64,000 bases of DNA from Aromatoleum tolulyticum (GTDB taxonomy: Bacteria > Pseudomonadota > Gammaproteobacteria > Burkholderiales > Rhodocyclaceae). Made by a program: the position numbers and the translations under genes. A model generated the notes under the pieces. The model had not been told where the DNA came from, ran no database searches, and saw nothing but the letters and a program-made list of their open reading frames with translations. Location: NCBI RefSeq assembly GCF_900156155.1, contig NZ_FTMD01000010.1, positions 1-64,000 of the forward strand. Direction: 5' to 3'. Shown here piece after piece: positions 50,232 to 59,601 of the stretch; positions within the stretch are counted from its first letter, which is position 1, and the number at the start of each line of letters is the position of its first letter.

Positions 50232-51470
50232 ATGAATCAGGATCTCCGCCATCTCGCCCGCGACGCTGCCCCCGCAGGACCGGAGGACGGTTTTCGGCGC
50301 CTGCACGCACTCGGACTCGTCGGCCTGCGCCGTGCGGCGTGCATCGCCGAGACCCTGCCCGCGACCGCATGCACGCGCTGCGAAGCGGCCTGCCCTCACG
50401 GCTGCATCGCACTCGGCGAGGACGCGCCGCTGCTCGACCCGGCCGCGTGCAGCGGCTGTGGCCTCTGCGCCGCCGCTTGCCCGACGGGCGCCCTGGCGGT
50501 CGATGGGGTAGCACTGCCGGCGACGGTGCCAGCCCAGGGACTGGTGCTGAGCTGCGAGCGCAGCCGGGCGGCGATCGACGCCCCCCTGCATCGCGTGGCC
50601 TGTCTTGGAGGAATCACCGTCAGCGACTGGCTGCGACTCGCGCTCGCCGCCGGCGATGCGCCGATCCGGCTGGTCGACGACGGCGCCTGCGCAGCGTGCG
50701 GCAATGCACGCGCGCACGAAGCACCCTGGCGCGCGCCCCTGGAGATCGCGCGCCGTGCGCTGTCCGAGGCCGGCATGCAGGCGGAACACCTGCCCGCGGC
50801 GGTCAGCCCGGACGCGTTACCGAACGGTAACCGCCGGGATGCCGCAGTCGGCGACCTGCCCATCGAAAGCCGGCGGCGCTTCTTCGCGGGCCTCTCGCGT
50901 TCGCTCGCCGCAGCCGTCACCCCGACAGCGACGGGCGAGACTTTGCCGACCGACGTTCCCGTCGCCCGGAGGCGCCGCGGCAGCATCGCCGCCCAGCGTG
51001 GCGAGGAGACACGCCTGTTGCTCGAGCACATCGCACGTCGCGCCGGCCAGCCCCATCCGCGGTCCGCGCTGCTGCCCGCACTCACGGCGAGCGCCGCCTG
51101 CCGGGCACACGGCGCGTGCGCGCGCGCCTGTCCGACGGGCGCCCTGCACCTTGAAACGGAATCCGACGATGGGCACGCCCGCCTGCAATTCGACGCTTGG
51201 CTGTGCGTCGATTGCGGCGCTTGCGCGCGGATCTGTCCATCCCAAGCGCTCGCACACGAAGGGCACGCCTGGCGCCCCTTCGCGGGCGCGCCGGCCGTAC
51301 TCGCGACGATCGAACAAAGCGAGTGCGTGCGCTGCGGCGCCCTGTTTGCCGCGCACGACGAAGAAGCGTTGTGCGAGCGCTGCCGCAAGACGGAGAACCT
51401 CGCACGCGCCGGCTTCGCCCTGTTCAGCCGCCGCCACGGAGAGACGCCGGCCGCACCGGAAGGGCCGTGA
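50232..51470 (+). CDS. arxB': ArxB', polyferredoxin-like iron-sulfur protein
   Basis: The 412-residue protein has several ferredoxin-type clusters: CTRCEAACPHGCIAL and CSGCGLCAAACPTGAL near the N terminus, then CRAHGACARACPTGAL and CVDCGACARICPSQAL in the C-terminal half. A final four-cysteine knuckle (CVRCGALF...CERCRK) follows. This is the extra subunit that leads arx operons. It likely passes electrons or helps assemble the complex; its biochemical role is less clear than that of ArxB. It follows a sigma-54 promoter and GGAAGG. A candidate ArxR palindrome lies inside the gene at 50816-50831. Confidence 0.85.
   Translation: MNQDLRHLARDAAPAGPEDGFRRLHALGLVGLRRAACIAETLPATACTRCEAACPHGCIALGEDAPLLDPAACSGCGLCAAACPTGALAVDGVALPATVPAQGLVLSCERSRAAIDAPLHRVACLGGITVSDWLRLALAAGDAPIRLVDDGACAACGNARAHEAPWRAPLEIARRALSEAGMQAEHLPAAVSPDALPNGNRRDAAVGDLPIESRRRFFAGLSRSLAAAVTPTATGETLPTDVPVARRRRGSIAAQRGEETRLLLEHIARRAGQPHPRSALLPALTASAACRAHGACARACPTGALHLETESDDGHARLQFDAWLCVDCGACARICPSQALAHEGHAWRPFAGAPAVLATIEQSECVRCGALFAAHDEEALCERCRKTENLARAGFALFSRRHGETPAAPEGP
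50816..50831. promoter_or_regulatory. GTTAC-N6-GTAAC palindrome 3, inside arxB'
   Basis: GTTACCGAACGGTAAC differs from palindrome 2 at one spacer base only. It is read in arxB' as Leu-Pro-Asn-Gly-Asn with the leucine encoded by TTA, a rare codon in this high-GC genome, which suggests the DNA sequence itself is kept. It is about 630 bp downstream of the promoter. Confidence 0.6.
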
Positions 51471-51529
51471 GCCCTGAAGCGATCAATGACGAATACCACA
51501 TCAAGAGGGTCGATCGAGGAGTCAGGAAA

Positions 51530-54019
51530 ATGGAAATACTCAAGAAGCTCATTTCGCGGCGCCGCTTCCTGCAGGTCAGCGGCGCGGGGACGGCAGCCGG
51601 CGCGGCGGTGGCGGGCAGCGGCGGATTCGGCATCGGACAGTTGTCGACGCTGAAGGAGGCGCAGGCAGCCACCGTCGACAGCAACACCGTGGTGAACAAG
51701 AGCATCTGCGCGCAATGCCCGGCGCGCTGCGGCATCGACGTCTACACGACCAATGGCAAGGTGCACGCGATCTACGGCAACGCCGGCCATCCGATCGCCA
51801 ACGGCAAGGGCTGCCCGAAGATGCACCTGGGCACCTACATCCTGTACGACCCGGATCGCTTCAAGGGGCCGATGAAGCGCACGAACCCGAAGAAGGGGCG
51901 CGACGAGGATCCGAAGTTCATGCCGATTTCGTGGGACGAGGCGCTGGAGACGGTCGCCGACCGCATGAACGCGCTGCGCGACAAAGGCGAATCGCACCGC
52001 TTCGGCCTGTTCTTCGGCCGCGGCTGGGGCGCGACCGACGTCGGCGTGACGCTCGCGCCGATGGCAAAGCTCTACGGCTCGCCCAACATCGGCATCGGCC
52101 ATTCGTCGATGTGCTCGGACGGCTCGGTGCTCGCGAAGCAGATGACCGACGGCAACGCCTCCTACAGCTCGTACGACTACCGCAACGCCAACTACCTGCT
52201 GATCTTCGGCGCCAATTTCCTCGAGTCCTTCCGTCCGTACAACAACAACCTGCAGGTGTGGGGCTACATCCGCGGCGAGAAGGCGCCGAAGACGCATGTG
52301 ACCGCCGTCGACGTGCATATGAACCAGACGCTGTCCGCGTCGGACCGCGCACTCATCATCAAGCCGGGCACCGACGGCGCGCTGGCACTGGCGATCGCGC
52401 ACGTGATCCTGACCGAAGGCCTGTGGGACCGGAATTTCGTCGGCAACTTCGCAGACGGCCAGAACCACTTCAAGGCGGGCGAGCCGGTCGATGCACCCTT
52501 CGATGAGAAATGGACGCTGGGCCTCGCCGAATGGTGGAACGTCGAACTGAAGGACCGCACGCCCAAGTGGGCCGAAGGCGTCACGACGATTCCCGCGGAC
52601 CTCATCCTGAAGACCGCGCGAGAATTCGCGACGACGCGCCCGGCCATCGCGCTGTTCGAGCGCGGCGCGCACAACCACAGCAACGGCGTGCTGAACGGCA
52701 TGGCGATCCATTCGCTGAACGCGCTGGTCGGCTCGCTCTTCGCCGAGGGCGGCCTCGCCTACCAGATGGGGCCCGCCTACGGTCCTGCACCCGCGAACCC
52801 GGACGACCACCTCGACGACTACGCGAAGAACGGCCCGCACAAGGCCATGCCGCGCATCGACCTGAAAGGACACGAGGACGGCTACATGTTCGCGAAGAAC
52901 ATGCTGCAGGAAGTGCCGAAGAACCACCTCGCCGGCAAGCCCTACAAGATGGACACGGTCATGTTCTACATGACGAACCCCATCTTCTCGTCGCCCGACG
53001 CGACGGCCTGGGAAAAGATGCTCGCCGAGGTCTTCGTCATCGACACTTCACCCTTCCCGGGGGAGACGGCGATGATGGCCGACCTGATCCTGCCCGACTC
53101 GACCTACCTCGAACGCTGGCAGGACGCCCCGACCTACCCCTTCCAGGGCTGGCCGCTGGCGCAGATCCGCACCCCCGCGATCAAGCCGCTGTACGACACC
53201 CAGACCTTCGGCAACACGCTGATCGAGATCGGCAAGCGTCTCAAGGGCCCCGCCAGCGAGTACTACGCCAAGCTCGAAAACGTCGAGAACATCCTGCGCC
53301 ACCTGGCCAAGGGCTTCGAGGCCACGCCCGGCGACAACGGCGTGAACAGCTTCGAATCCTGGGTCGAGAAAGGCGTCTGGTACAAGAAGCCCTACCACTG
53401 GCGGCAGGTGCGCGGCGAATTCTTCGAGTGGGACGGCCAAGGCTGGAACAAGCCGATGAGCGCCGAAGACGTGAAGAAGAAGCTGCTGAAGACGGACTCG
53501 GGCAAGTTCGAGTTCAAGTCCTCCTATCTCGACAGCAAGCGCGACTGGGTGCTCGCCAAGACCGGCCGCGATCCGGCGAAATTCAATTTCCCGCACTGGG
53601 AGGAGCCGAAATACACCGGCACGGGCGACCTGCACTTCGTCACGCCGAAGAACGCGCTCCACGCCGAAGGACGCAGCGCGAACATCCCCAACGCGATCGC
53701 GCTGATGCAGCCGGCCGCCGGCGGACGCCGACAGGTGTACGCGGAAGTGCATCCCTCGGTCGCGAAGGCCAAGGGCTTCAAGGACGGCGACCGCATCCGC
53801 ATCAAGTCCACGCTCGGCGAAGTCATCGCGATCGCCCGCGTCACCGAGCTCACCCGCCCCGACACCATCGTGCTGCCCTTCGAGCACGGTCACTGGGCAC
53901 ACGGACGCTGGGCGAAGGAGCGCGGCACGCACGTGGATTCGATCATCGACAACCAGTCCGACCGCATCTCGGGCATGGCCAATTACTACACCGGCAAGGT
54001 GTCGGTCGAGAAGGCTTGA
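51530..54019 (+). CDS. arxA: ArxA, molybdopterin arsenite oxidase catalytic subunit
   Basis: ATG 51530 gives 829 residues, starting with a twin-arginine signal (LISRRRFLQVSGAGTAAG). The mature N terminus carries the [4Fe-4S] ligands C60, C63, C67 and C95 (CAQCPARCGIDV...GCPKM). FFGRGWG at 162-167 matches the GRGWG motif described for ArxA, where respiratory arsenate reductases (ArrA) have RGRY. Cys195 in SSMCSDGS is the probable molybdenum ligand. It oxidises arsenite to arsenate in the periplasm, passing electrons through ArxB and ArxC to quinone under anaerobic conditions. Polysulfide or thiosulfate reductases of the same family are the main alternative; the gene neighbourhood argues against them. 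Confidence 0.9.
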   Translation: MEILKKLISRRRFLQVSGAGTAAGAAVAGSGGFGIGQLSTLKEAQAATVDSNTVVNKSICAQCPARCGIDVYTTNGKVHAIYGNAGHPIANGKGCPKMHLGTYILYDPDRFKGPMKRTNPKKGRDEDPKFMPISWDEALETVADRMNALRDKGESHRFGLFFGRGWGATDVGVTLAPMAKLYGSPNIGIGHSSMCSDGSVLAKQMTDGNASYSSYDYRNANYLLIFGANFLESFRPYNNNLQVWGYIRGEKAPKTHVTAVDVHMNQTLSASDRALIIKPGTDGALALAIAHVILTEGLWDRNFVGNFADGQNHFKAGEPVDAPFDEKWTLGLAEWWNVELKDRTPKWAEGVTTIPADLILKTAREFATTRPAIALFERGAHNHSNGVLNGMAIHSLNALVGSLFAEGGLAYQMGPAYGPAPANPDDHLDDYAKNGPHKAMPRIDLKGHEDGYMFAKNMLQEVPKNHLAGKPYKMDTVMFYMTNPIFSSPDATAWEKMLAEVFVIDTSPFPGETAMMADLILPDSTYLERWQDAPTYPFQGWPLAQIRTPAIKPLYDTQTFGNTLIEIGKRLKGPASEYYAKLENVENILRHLAKGFEATPGDNGVNSFESWVEKGVWYKKPYHWRQVRGEFFEWDGQGWNKPMSAEDVKKKLLKTDSGKFEFKSSYLDSKRDWVLAKTGRDPAKFNFPHWEEPKYTGTGDLHFVTPKNALHAEGRSANIPNAIALMQPAAGGRRQVYAEVHPSVAKAKGFKDGDRIRIKSTLGEVIAIARVTELTRPDTIVLPFEHGHWAHGRWAKERGTHVDSIIDNQSDRISGMANYYTGKVSVEKA

Positions 54020-54032
54020 GGAGGCTCGCAAA

Positions 54033-54791
54033 ATGGCTAAATGGGGAATGGTCATAGACCTGGAGAAGTGCACCGGCTGCCAGGCCTGCAGCACCGCCTG
54101 CCAGATGGAAAACAACCGACTGCCCGGCGAGAACTACCAGGACGTCCTGTACTACACGGATGGCAGACAGCCGACGCCGCAGCTGAAGTGGTTCCCGCGC
54201 CCCTGCATGCACTGCGAGGAACCGTCGTGCATGCACGTGTGCCCGACCAAGGCGACCTACAAGACCGAGGACGGCGTCGTGCTGATCGACTGGGACAAGT
54301 GCATCGGCTGCAAGTACTGCATGATCGCCTGCCCGTACGGCGTACGCTTCTACACCGACGAGAAGCCGCTGATCGAGCCGAACATCAAGCAGGTGTTCAA
54401 GGGCGACGGCGACCTGTCGTGGAACCCGCCGTACAAGGGGCCACAGCAGGACCCGAAGCACGGCGTGGGCATCCAGCCCAACGGCGTCGTGTCGAAGTGC
54501 AACTTCTGCTACCACAAGATCAGCAAGGCGCCCAAGGGCACGGCGGATCTCGACGAGAGCAATCCCGAGCTCGTCGAATACGTGCCCGCCTGCGTGCGCA
54601 CCTGTGCGCCCAAGGCGCGCTACTTCGGCGACCTGGACAACCCGAACTCGCAGGTCAGCCGGCTGATTTCCGACAAGCAGGGCACGCGTCTGCTCGACCA
54701 CACCGGCAACAAGCCGCAGGTGTATTACGTCAGCGGCGGCGGCGCGGCCAGCGGCGCGGTTCCGGGCACCCGTTCGAACAAGAAGGCTTGA
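54033..54791 (+). CDS. arxB: ArxB, four-cluster iron-sulfur subunit
   Basis: The 252-residue protein has the DMSO-reductase beta-subunit pattern of four [4Fe-4S] clusters: CTGCQACSTACQ (residue 12 on), CMHCEEPSCMHVCP, CIGCKYCMIACPYG and CNFCYHK paired with CVRTCAPKA near the C terminus. It has no signal peptide and is probably exported with ArxA by hitch-hiking. It begins 13 bp after arxA and relays electrons to ArxC. Confidence 0.93.
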   Translation: MAKWGMVIDLEKCTGCQACSTACQMENNRLPGENYQDVLYYTDGRQPTPQLKWFPRPCMHCEEPSCMHVCPTKATYKTEDGVVLIDWDKCIGCKYCMIACPYGVRFYTDEKPLIEPNIKQVFKGDGDLSWNPPYKGPQQDPKHGVGIQPNGVVSKCNFCYHKISKAPKGTADLDESNPELVEYVPACVRTCAPKARYFGDLDNPNSQVSRLISDKQGTRLLDHTGNKPQVYYVSGGGAASGAVPGTRSNKKA

Positions 54792-54801
54792 GGAGGACAC
54801 C

Positions 54802-55926
54802 ATGGCAACACAAACTCAAGGCAGCGGCGCGGTGAGCGCGGTACTGATGGCCGGCCTCGCGGGCTTGGTCGTCAGCCTCGGCATCGCCTTCTTCAACCTG
54901 CTGTCGGGCGGACACAGCGCCTTCAACACCGGCAGCGACGGCGTCTCGTGGGGGCTGCCGGTGGTCAACTACGTGTTCTTCGCGCTGACTTCGACCGGCC
55001 TCACGCTGGTCGCCTCGGTGGCGATGACCTTCGGCAACAAGGGCTGGTACCCCATCGCCAAGCGCTGCGTGTGGCTGTCGCTGGTCACGCTGGTGGCAGG
55101 GTTCGCATCGCTGGCGCTGGAGCTGGGGCACCCGTTCCGCATGCTGTGGGCGATCCCGCTGAACGCGCAGCTCGTCTCGCCGCTCAACTGGATGGGCATC
55201 TTCTACGCCGTGTTCCTCGTGCTCGGCATCCTGAAGTTCCTGCGCATCCACAATGGCGACTGGAGCAGCAGCAGCAGCAAGCAGATCGGACTCGCGGCGC
55301 TGGTCACCGAACTGCTCGCGGGCGGCATGCTCGGCATGGCCTTCGGCGCGATGGCGATGCGGCCGATGTGGTACGGCAACCTCGTGCCGCTGTACTTCAT
55401 CCTCACCGCGGCGTGCACGGGCGGTGCCTTCGCGGTGCTGGTCACGCGTCTGAGCTACGACAGCGAGGACACGATGCCGGCCCAGGTGCGCACGCTGATG
55501 CGGGGGCCGCTGCCGACCGCGTTCGCGGGGCTGCTCGGCATCACGATCCTCGTGATCGGCTACCGCACCGTGATCGGCTTGTGGAGCAACGCCGACGGCC
55601 TGCAGGTATGGGACGCCATCGTCGCCTCGCCGTGGTACTGGATCGAAGCCGCACTGCTGATCGGCGCCTTCTTCCTGCTGCTGCAACGCAAGGCCCTGGC
55701 AGTGGCCTCGGTGATGGTGATCGGCGGCTTCTTCATCGACCGCTACGACTTCGTCATCGGCGGGCAACTCGCGCCGCTGTTCAAGGGTAGCTGGGTGCCG
55801 GACCTGATCGCCTATACGCCGTCGACGACCGAGTGGATGCTCACGCTGCTGGCGTTCTCGATCGCCTTCTTCGGCTGGGCGCTGGGCGAGAAGATGCTCG
55901 ACCTCGGGGCCGCGCCGCAGGACTGA
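54802..55926 (+). CDS. arxC: ArxC, NrfD-like membrane anchor
   Basis: The 374-residue protein has about nine to ten hydrophobic helices and matches the NrfD/PsrC family (VVNYVFFALTSTGLTLVAS, ALELGHPFRMLWAIPLNAQL, SPLNWMGIFYAVFLVLGIL). It anchors the complex and exchanges electrons with the quinone pool without haem. A ribosome site (GGAGG) lies just before its ATG; arxB ends 10 bp upstream. Confidence 0.92.
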   Translation: MATQTQGSGAVSAVLMAGLAGLVVSLGIAFFNLLSGGHSAFNTGSDGVSWGLPVVNYVFFALTSTGLTLVASVAMTFGNKGWYPIAKRCVWLSLVTLVAGFASLALELGHPFRMLWAIPLNAQLVSPLNWMGIFYAVFLVLGILKFLRIHNGDWSSSSSKQIGLAALVTELLAGGMLGMAFGAMAMRPMWYGNLVPLYFILTAACTGGAFAVLVTRLSYDSEDTMPAQVRTLMRGPLPTAFAGLLGITILVIGYRTVIGLWSNADGLQVWDAIVASPWYWIEAALLIGAFFLLLQRKALAVASVMVIGGFFIDRYDFVIGGQLAPLFKGSWVPDLIAYTPSTTEWMLTLLAFSIAFFGWALGEKMLDLGAAPQD

Positions 55927-56021
55927 GCGGCGGACCTACCGTGCGGACCGCGCGGCGCCGCGGTCCGCGACCTCGCCCGGGGGCGACCACCCTGCCCCCG
56001 GGCGGCAATGCGGAACGACAC

Positions 56022-56885
56022 ATGATGGATGCACGCAACATCGAATCCCTGGCCGAACGCGGCGAGTTCTACCTGTGCCTCGCGCGCGCCTTCCTGACAC
56101 CGCGCAAGCAGGAAGTCTTCACCGCGCTGCGCGACGCCCTCGCCGACGACCTGGAGGAACTCGGGGCATCGCTGGGCTACGCCTGCGCCGATGCCGTGGC
56201 GGACTACCGCGCAGCGATCGCCGCGATTCCCGACCACGTCACGCTGCTGCAGCGCTACAGCACCCTCTTCCTGGTCCCGCCGCGAACCATCCAGATCAAC
56301 ACCGGCGGCTACCTGGACGGCGCGATCAACGGCGGCTCGGTCTCGGCACTGGAAGACACCTACCGGCGCTGCGGCGTCGAACGCGGCGACGACTTCCACG
56401 ACCTATCGGACCATGTCGCGGTGCAACTCGAATTCGTGGCCCTGCTCTACCTGAACAGCGCCGAAGCGCTCGCCGCCGGCACCCCGCCGCCCGCAGTCCG
56501 GCCCGAACATTTTCTCGACCGGTTTGCCGCGCGCTGGGTCTCGCCCTTCCTGCGCGATCTCGAAAACGACGCCAGTACCCCCGGCGCCGGGCCGAATCCC
56601 TGGCTGCCGCTCGCTCGCATCCTCGCGACAGCGGTCGCCCATGACGCCGTCGCCGAGGAACTCCCGGCTGCCGTGCAGCGCGCGCGGCGGGCCATCGGCA
56701 AGGCGCGCCACGACCGTGCCGAACGCGGCATCACCGCCGACGACATGGCGTTCATCGCGCGCAAGTTGCGCGAGAAAGGATTATCGACCGAACACCTGGC
56801 GATCCCGCCGGAACTGCGCGACGAGGCGCGCGGCTACTCGCGCGGCACACCGCCCGGGCCGCGCAGGGGATCGCGTTACGAATGA
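56022..56885 (+). CDS. arxD: ArxD, TorD-family chaperone
   Basis: The 287-residue protein is all-helical with ERGEFYLCLARAFLTPRKQE, VTLLQRYSTLFLVPPRTIQI, and DHVAVQLEFVALLYLNSAEA, the conserved TorD/DmsD core; its HFLDRFAARWVSPFLRDLEN matches the second core segment. It guides cofactor loading and Tat export of ArxA. The C terminus is Arg/Gly/Pro-rich. It is separated from arxC by 95 bp but lies in the same direction and probably in the same operon. Confidence 0.88.
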   Translation: MMDARNIESLAERGEFYLCLARAFLTPRKQEVFTALRDALADDLEELGASLGYACADAVADYRAAIAAIPDHVTLLQRYSTLFLVPPRTIQINTGGYLDGAINGGSVSALEDTYRRCGVERGDDFHDLSDHVAVQLEFVALLYLNSAEALAAGTPPPAVRPEHFLDRFAARWVSPFLRDLENDASTPGAGPNPWLPLARILATAVAHDAVAEELPAAVQRARRAIGKARHDRAERGITADDMAFIARKLREKGLSTEHLAIPPELRDEARGYSRGTPPGPRRGSRYE

Positions 56886-57199
56886 GTCTGGCCGCAAGGC
56901 CAGGATGGATGGCAGCGGCTCGGCTCCGCCCAGACGACATCGAAAACGCCGGCTACGGGACGACGCGCGCATTGGAACGCGGCGGGAAACTGCCGCCCCC
57001 ACGGGTTGCGACTCGATGGCGGCGTCGAACAGCTCCCTGCACGCCCCGCCCCCTGCCATTGATACCCGAATCGCGTATCGCGAGCCCCTGGCCTGAATAC
57101 CCATTACGACTTAAGTGTTATTATCGGCATATTACTTCTGGTAACAATCGCGCCCGCACAGACCGCGATTGCCCGAAACGAATGTCCGAAGGAATTCTC
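56886..57199. other. intergenic region before the PstS-like gene
   Basis: About 310 bp with no recognisable gene. Near its end, ATTAC-TTCTG-GTAAC (57131-57145) resembles the candidate ArxR palindromes but has a 5-bp instead of 6-bp spacer and one arm mismatch. An AT-rich stretch around 57104-57135 may be the promoter. Confidence 0.5.
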
Positions 57200-58039
57200 A
57201 TGAGATTCAAGCCCAGCGTTTGCCTGCGCACTGCGTTGGCCGTAGCCGGTCTGTGCACCGGCTCCCTCGCATATGCCCTCGACATCTCCGGATCGAGCAC
57301 CGTGCAGCCGGTGGTGGAGAAACTTGCCCCGCTCTTCACGCAGGGCGGTGAAGCCGTAAAGGTCACGGGCGGCGGCAGCGGTGCGGGGGTGAAGAATGCC
57401 ATCGCCGGCACCAGCGCCATCGGCATGGCGTCGCGCGATCTCAGCGACACGGAAAAGGCCGCGCTCAAGAACACCGTGATCGGCATCGACGCCCTCGCGA
57501 TCGTCGTCAACCAGCGCAATCCGGTCACCAGCCTCACAAAGGCTCAACTGGTCGAGCTCTATACCGGCAAGATCGACAACTGGTCCGCCCTCGGCGGCCC
57601 CGACCTGCCGGTGCAGCGCGTCAGCAAGGAAGTCGGGCGCAGCACGCTGGAACTCTTCGAGCACTACACCGGGCTGCTGAGCCCCGACCGGAAGAAGTCC
57701 GACAAACCGCTCATCAGCTCCAGGACCTACGTCGTCGGGGCGAACGTCGAGGCCCTGACCCTGGTTGGCGGCATGCCCGGCGCGATCGGTTACGTGTCGG
57801 TCGGCACGGCCCGCGCCATGGCCGAAGCCGGCATGCCGATCAAGATCATTCCGCTGGACGGTCAGGAACCGACCGACGCGGCGATCAAGTCGGGACGCTA
57901 TCCCATCGTGCGCCCGCTCAACCTTGTCTATGTGAACGAGTCACCGTCCGTGCGCGCCTTCCTGTATCTGGCACAAGGACCGAAGGGGCAGGAAATCGTC
58001 CAGTCCCTGGGCTTCCTGCCGGTCGGCGCAACACGCTAG
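57200..58039 (+). CDS. PstS-like periplasmic phosphate/arsenate-binding protein
   Basis: ATG 57200 follows AAGGAA; ATG 57182 is less likely. The 279-residue precursor has a signal peptide (MRFKPSVCLRTALAVAGLCT, cleaved after YA). The mature part shows the PstS pattern: ISGSSTVQPVVEKLAPLF, VTGGGSGAGVKNAIAGTSAI, GMASRDLSDTEK, and KEVGRSTLELFEHYTG. No pstCAB permease genes follow; instead a chemoreceptor gene starts 9 bp later. It may therefore present phosphate or arsenate to that receptor, or serve a distant transporter. Confidence 0.8.
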   Translation: MRFKPSVCLRTALAVAGLCTGSLAYALDISGSSTVQPVVEKLAPLFTQGGEAVKVTGGGSGAGVKNAIAGTSAIGMASRDLSDTEKAALKNTVIGIDALAIVVNQRNPVTSLTKAQLVELYTGKIDNWSALGGPDLPVQRVSKEVGRSTLELFEHYTGLLSPDRKKSDKPLISSRTYVVGANVEALTLVGGMPGAIGYVSVGTARAMAEAGMPIKIIPLDGQEPTDAAIKSGRYPIVRPLNLVYVNESPSVRAFLYLAQGPKGQEIVQSLGFLPVGATR

Positions 58040-58048
58040 GAGCGGATC

Positions 58049-59584
58049 ATGCGAATCAACCTGACAAGAAAAATCATCGCCCCCTTCGCCCTCATCGGCC
58101 TGCTGGTACTGGCGATGATCGCCATCATGTTCGCGTTCGACGCCCGCCGCGAGACGGTGGCCGGGGAAGAGCGCGCCCTTCTCGCAACGCTCAACGGCGT
58201 GCGCGAGATCGCCGACCACGTCAAGAGCGGGATCCTCACGCACCGGGACAGCTTTGCGATCGAGGCGGCACGCGGTGCCCTTGCCGTCGATGACCGCCTC
58301 GCACAACTCGGACCGCGCGGCCAGGCGCTGCGCGACCCGGTACGCGACTACTTCGCCGGCGTGGTCGCGATCAACTCCGTGTATCTGGAGAATCGCAACG
58401 AGGAAGGCGCCCGACGGCTCGACCAGTTGCGTGAGCAGAGCCGCAGCATCGACGCGCTCGTGAGCGCACAGCTCGCCGACGTCGAGGTCGAGAAGAACCG
58501 CATCGGCTCGCTCGCGCGCACTTTTCAGATCGTCGTTGTGGTGGCCGTGCTGATCGCGCTGACACTGATGTACTGGATGGTGACCCGCACCGTGATTGCG
58601 CCGATCGCCGACATGCGCAAGCTCATCCGCGGCATCGCCCAGGGCGAGGCCGACCTGACCGCGCGCCTGCGCGTGAGCACCGGCGACGAAATCGGCGACA
58701 TCGCCGAAGCCTTCAACACCATGATGGGCAAGCTGCAGGACATCATGCGCTTCGTCCGCGACGCCTCCCGGCAAGTGGCCGGCTCCGCCGAGTCGCTCGC
58801 TTCGACGATGTCGCAGACCGCGCAGGCGACGATGCGCCAGAGCGAATCGGCGGCCGCAACCTCGGCGGCGGTCCAAGAGGTGACGGTGAGCATCACGCAG
58901 GTCGCCGACCACACCGCCGATGCGGAAAATCTCGCCGCCGGCGCCAACGCCGAGGCACGCCAGGGCCAGATAACCGCCGAACAGGCAGCGCGTCAGATCC
59001 AGTCGACCGCCGACGCCGTCGGCCGCGCTGCACGACACGTCAACGCGCTGAGCGAGCGCTCGGAGCAGATCCGCTCGATCGTCGCGGTGATCCGCGAAAT
59101 CGCCGACCAGACCAACCTGCTCGCCCTGAACGCCGCCATCGAGGCGGCCCGGGCCGGCGAGCAGGGGCGCGGCTTCGCGGTCGTCGCCGACGAGGTGCGC
59201 AAACTCGCCGAACGCACGACGGTTGCCACCAAGGAAATTGCCGAGATGATCGACGCCATCGGCACCGATGTCGGCAATGCCGTCGCCGTGATCCGCGAGA
59301 GCAACGAGCAGGAGAGCGAGGAAGTCGCGGCGGCCGAGGCCTTGCGCGACGTCCTTGCCCGCATCGGCGAAGCCGTCGACCGCACCACCCAGCGCGTCCG
59401 CGACATCGCCTCCGCCGCGCGGGAACAGGCCCTCGCCGCCGAATCGATGGCTCAGAACGTCGAGAGCATCGCCAGCATGTCGGAAGAGATCAGCGCGGCC
59501 GCCGGCGGCAGCAGCGAGTCCGCCAATTCGATGCGCGAACTCGCGTCCAGCCTCTATGAACAGGTCGGCCGCTTCCGGGTATGA
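58049..59584 (+). CDS. methyl-accepting chemotaxis protein
   Basis: The 511-residue receptor has an N-terminal membrane helix (about residues 10-32), a short periplasmic four-helix-type domain (about 33-150), a second helix (about 152-175), a HAMP domain ([20 protein letters not shown]) and the signalling tip [20 protein letters not shown] with [18 protein letters not shown]. It starts 9 bp after the PstS-like gene, so the pair is probably one sensing unit. Taxis toward or away from arsenic or phosphate is inferred. Confidence 0.9.
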   Translation: MRINLTRKIIAPFALIGLLVLAMIAIMFAFDARRETVAGEERALLATLNGVREIADHVKSGILTHRDSFAIEAARGALAVDDRLAQLGPRGQALRDPVRDYFAGVVAINSVYLENRNEEGARRLDQLREQSRSIDALVSAQLADVEVEKNRIGSLARTFQIVVVVAVLIALTLMYWMVTRTVIAPIADMRKLIRGIAQGEADLTARLRVSTGDEIGDIAEAFNTMMGKLQDIMRFVRDASRQVAGSAESLASTMSQTAQATMRQSESAAATSAAVQEVTVSITQVADHTADAENLAAGANAEARQGQITAEQAARQIQSTADAVGRAARHVNALSERSEQIRSIVAVIREIADQTNLLALNAAIEAARAGEQGRGFAVVADEVRKLAERTTVATKEIAEMIDAIGTDVGNAVAVIRESNEQESEEVAAAEALRDVLARIGEAVDRTTQRVRDIASAAREQALAAESMAQNVESIASMSEEISAAAGGSSESANSMRELASSLYEQVGRFRV

Positions 59585-59601
59585 CCGGCCCGTGCCGCGG
59601 G

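Noticed and set aside
51530..54019. Respiratory arsenate reductase ArrA or tetrathionate reductase TtrA
   Set aside because: The GRGWG motif, the ArxB' subunit and the PhnD-like/NtrC-type regulatory trio fit arx; ArrA has RGRY and TtrA operons use a different response regulator.
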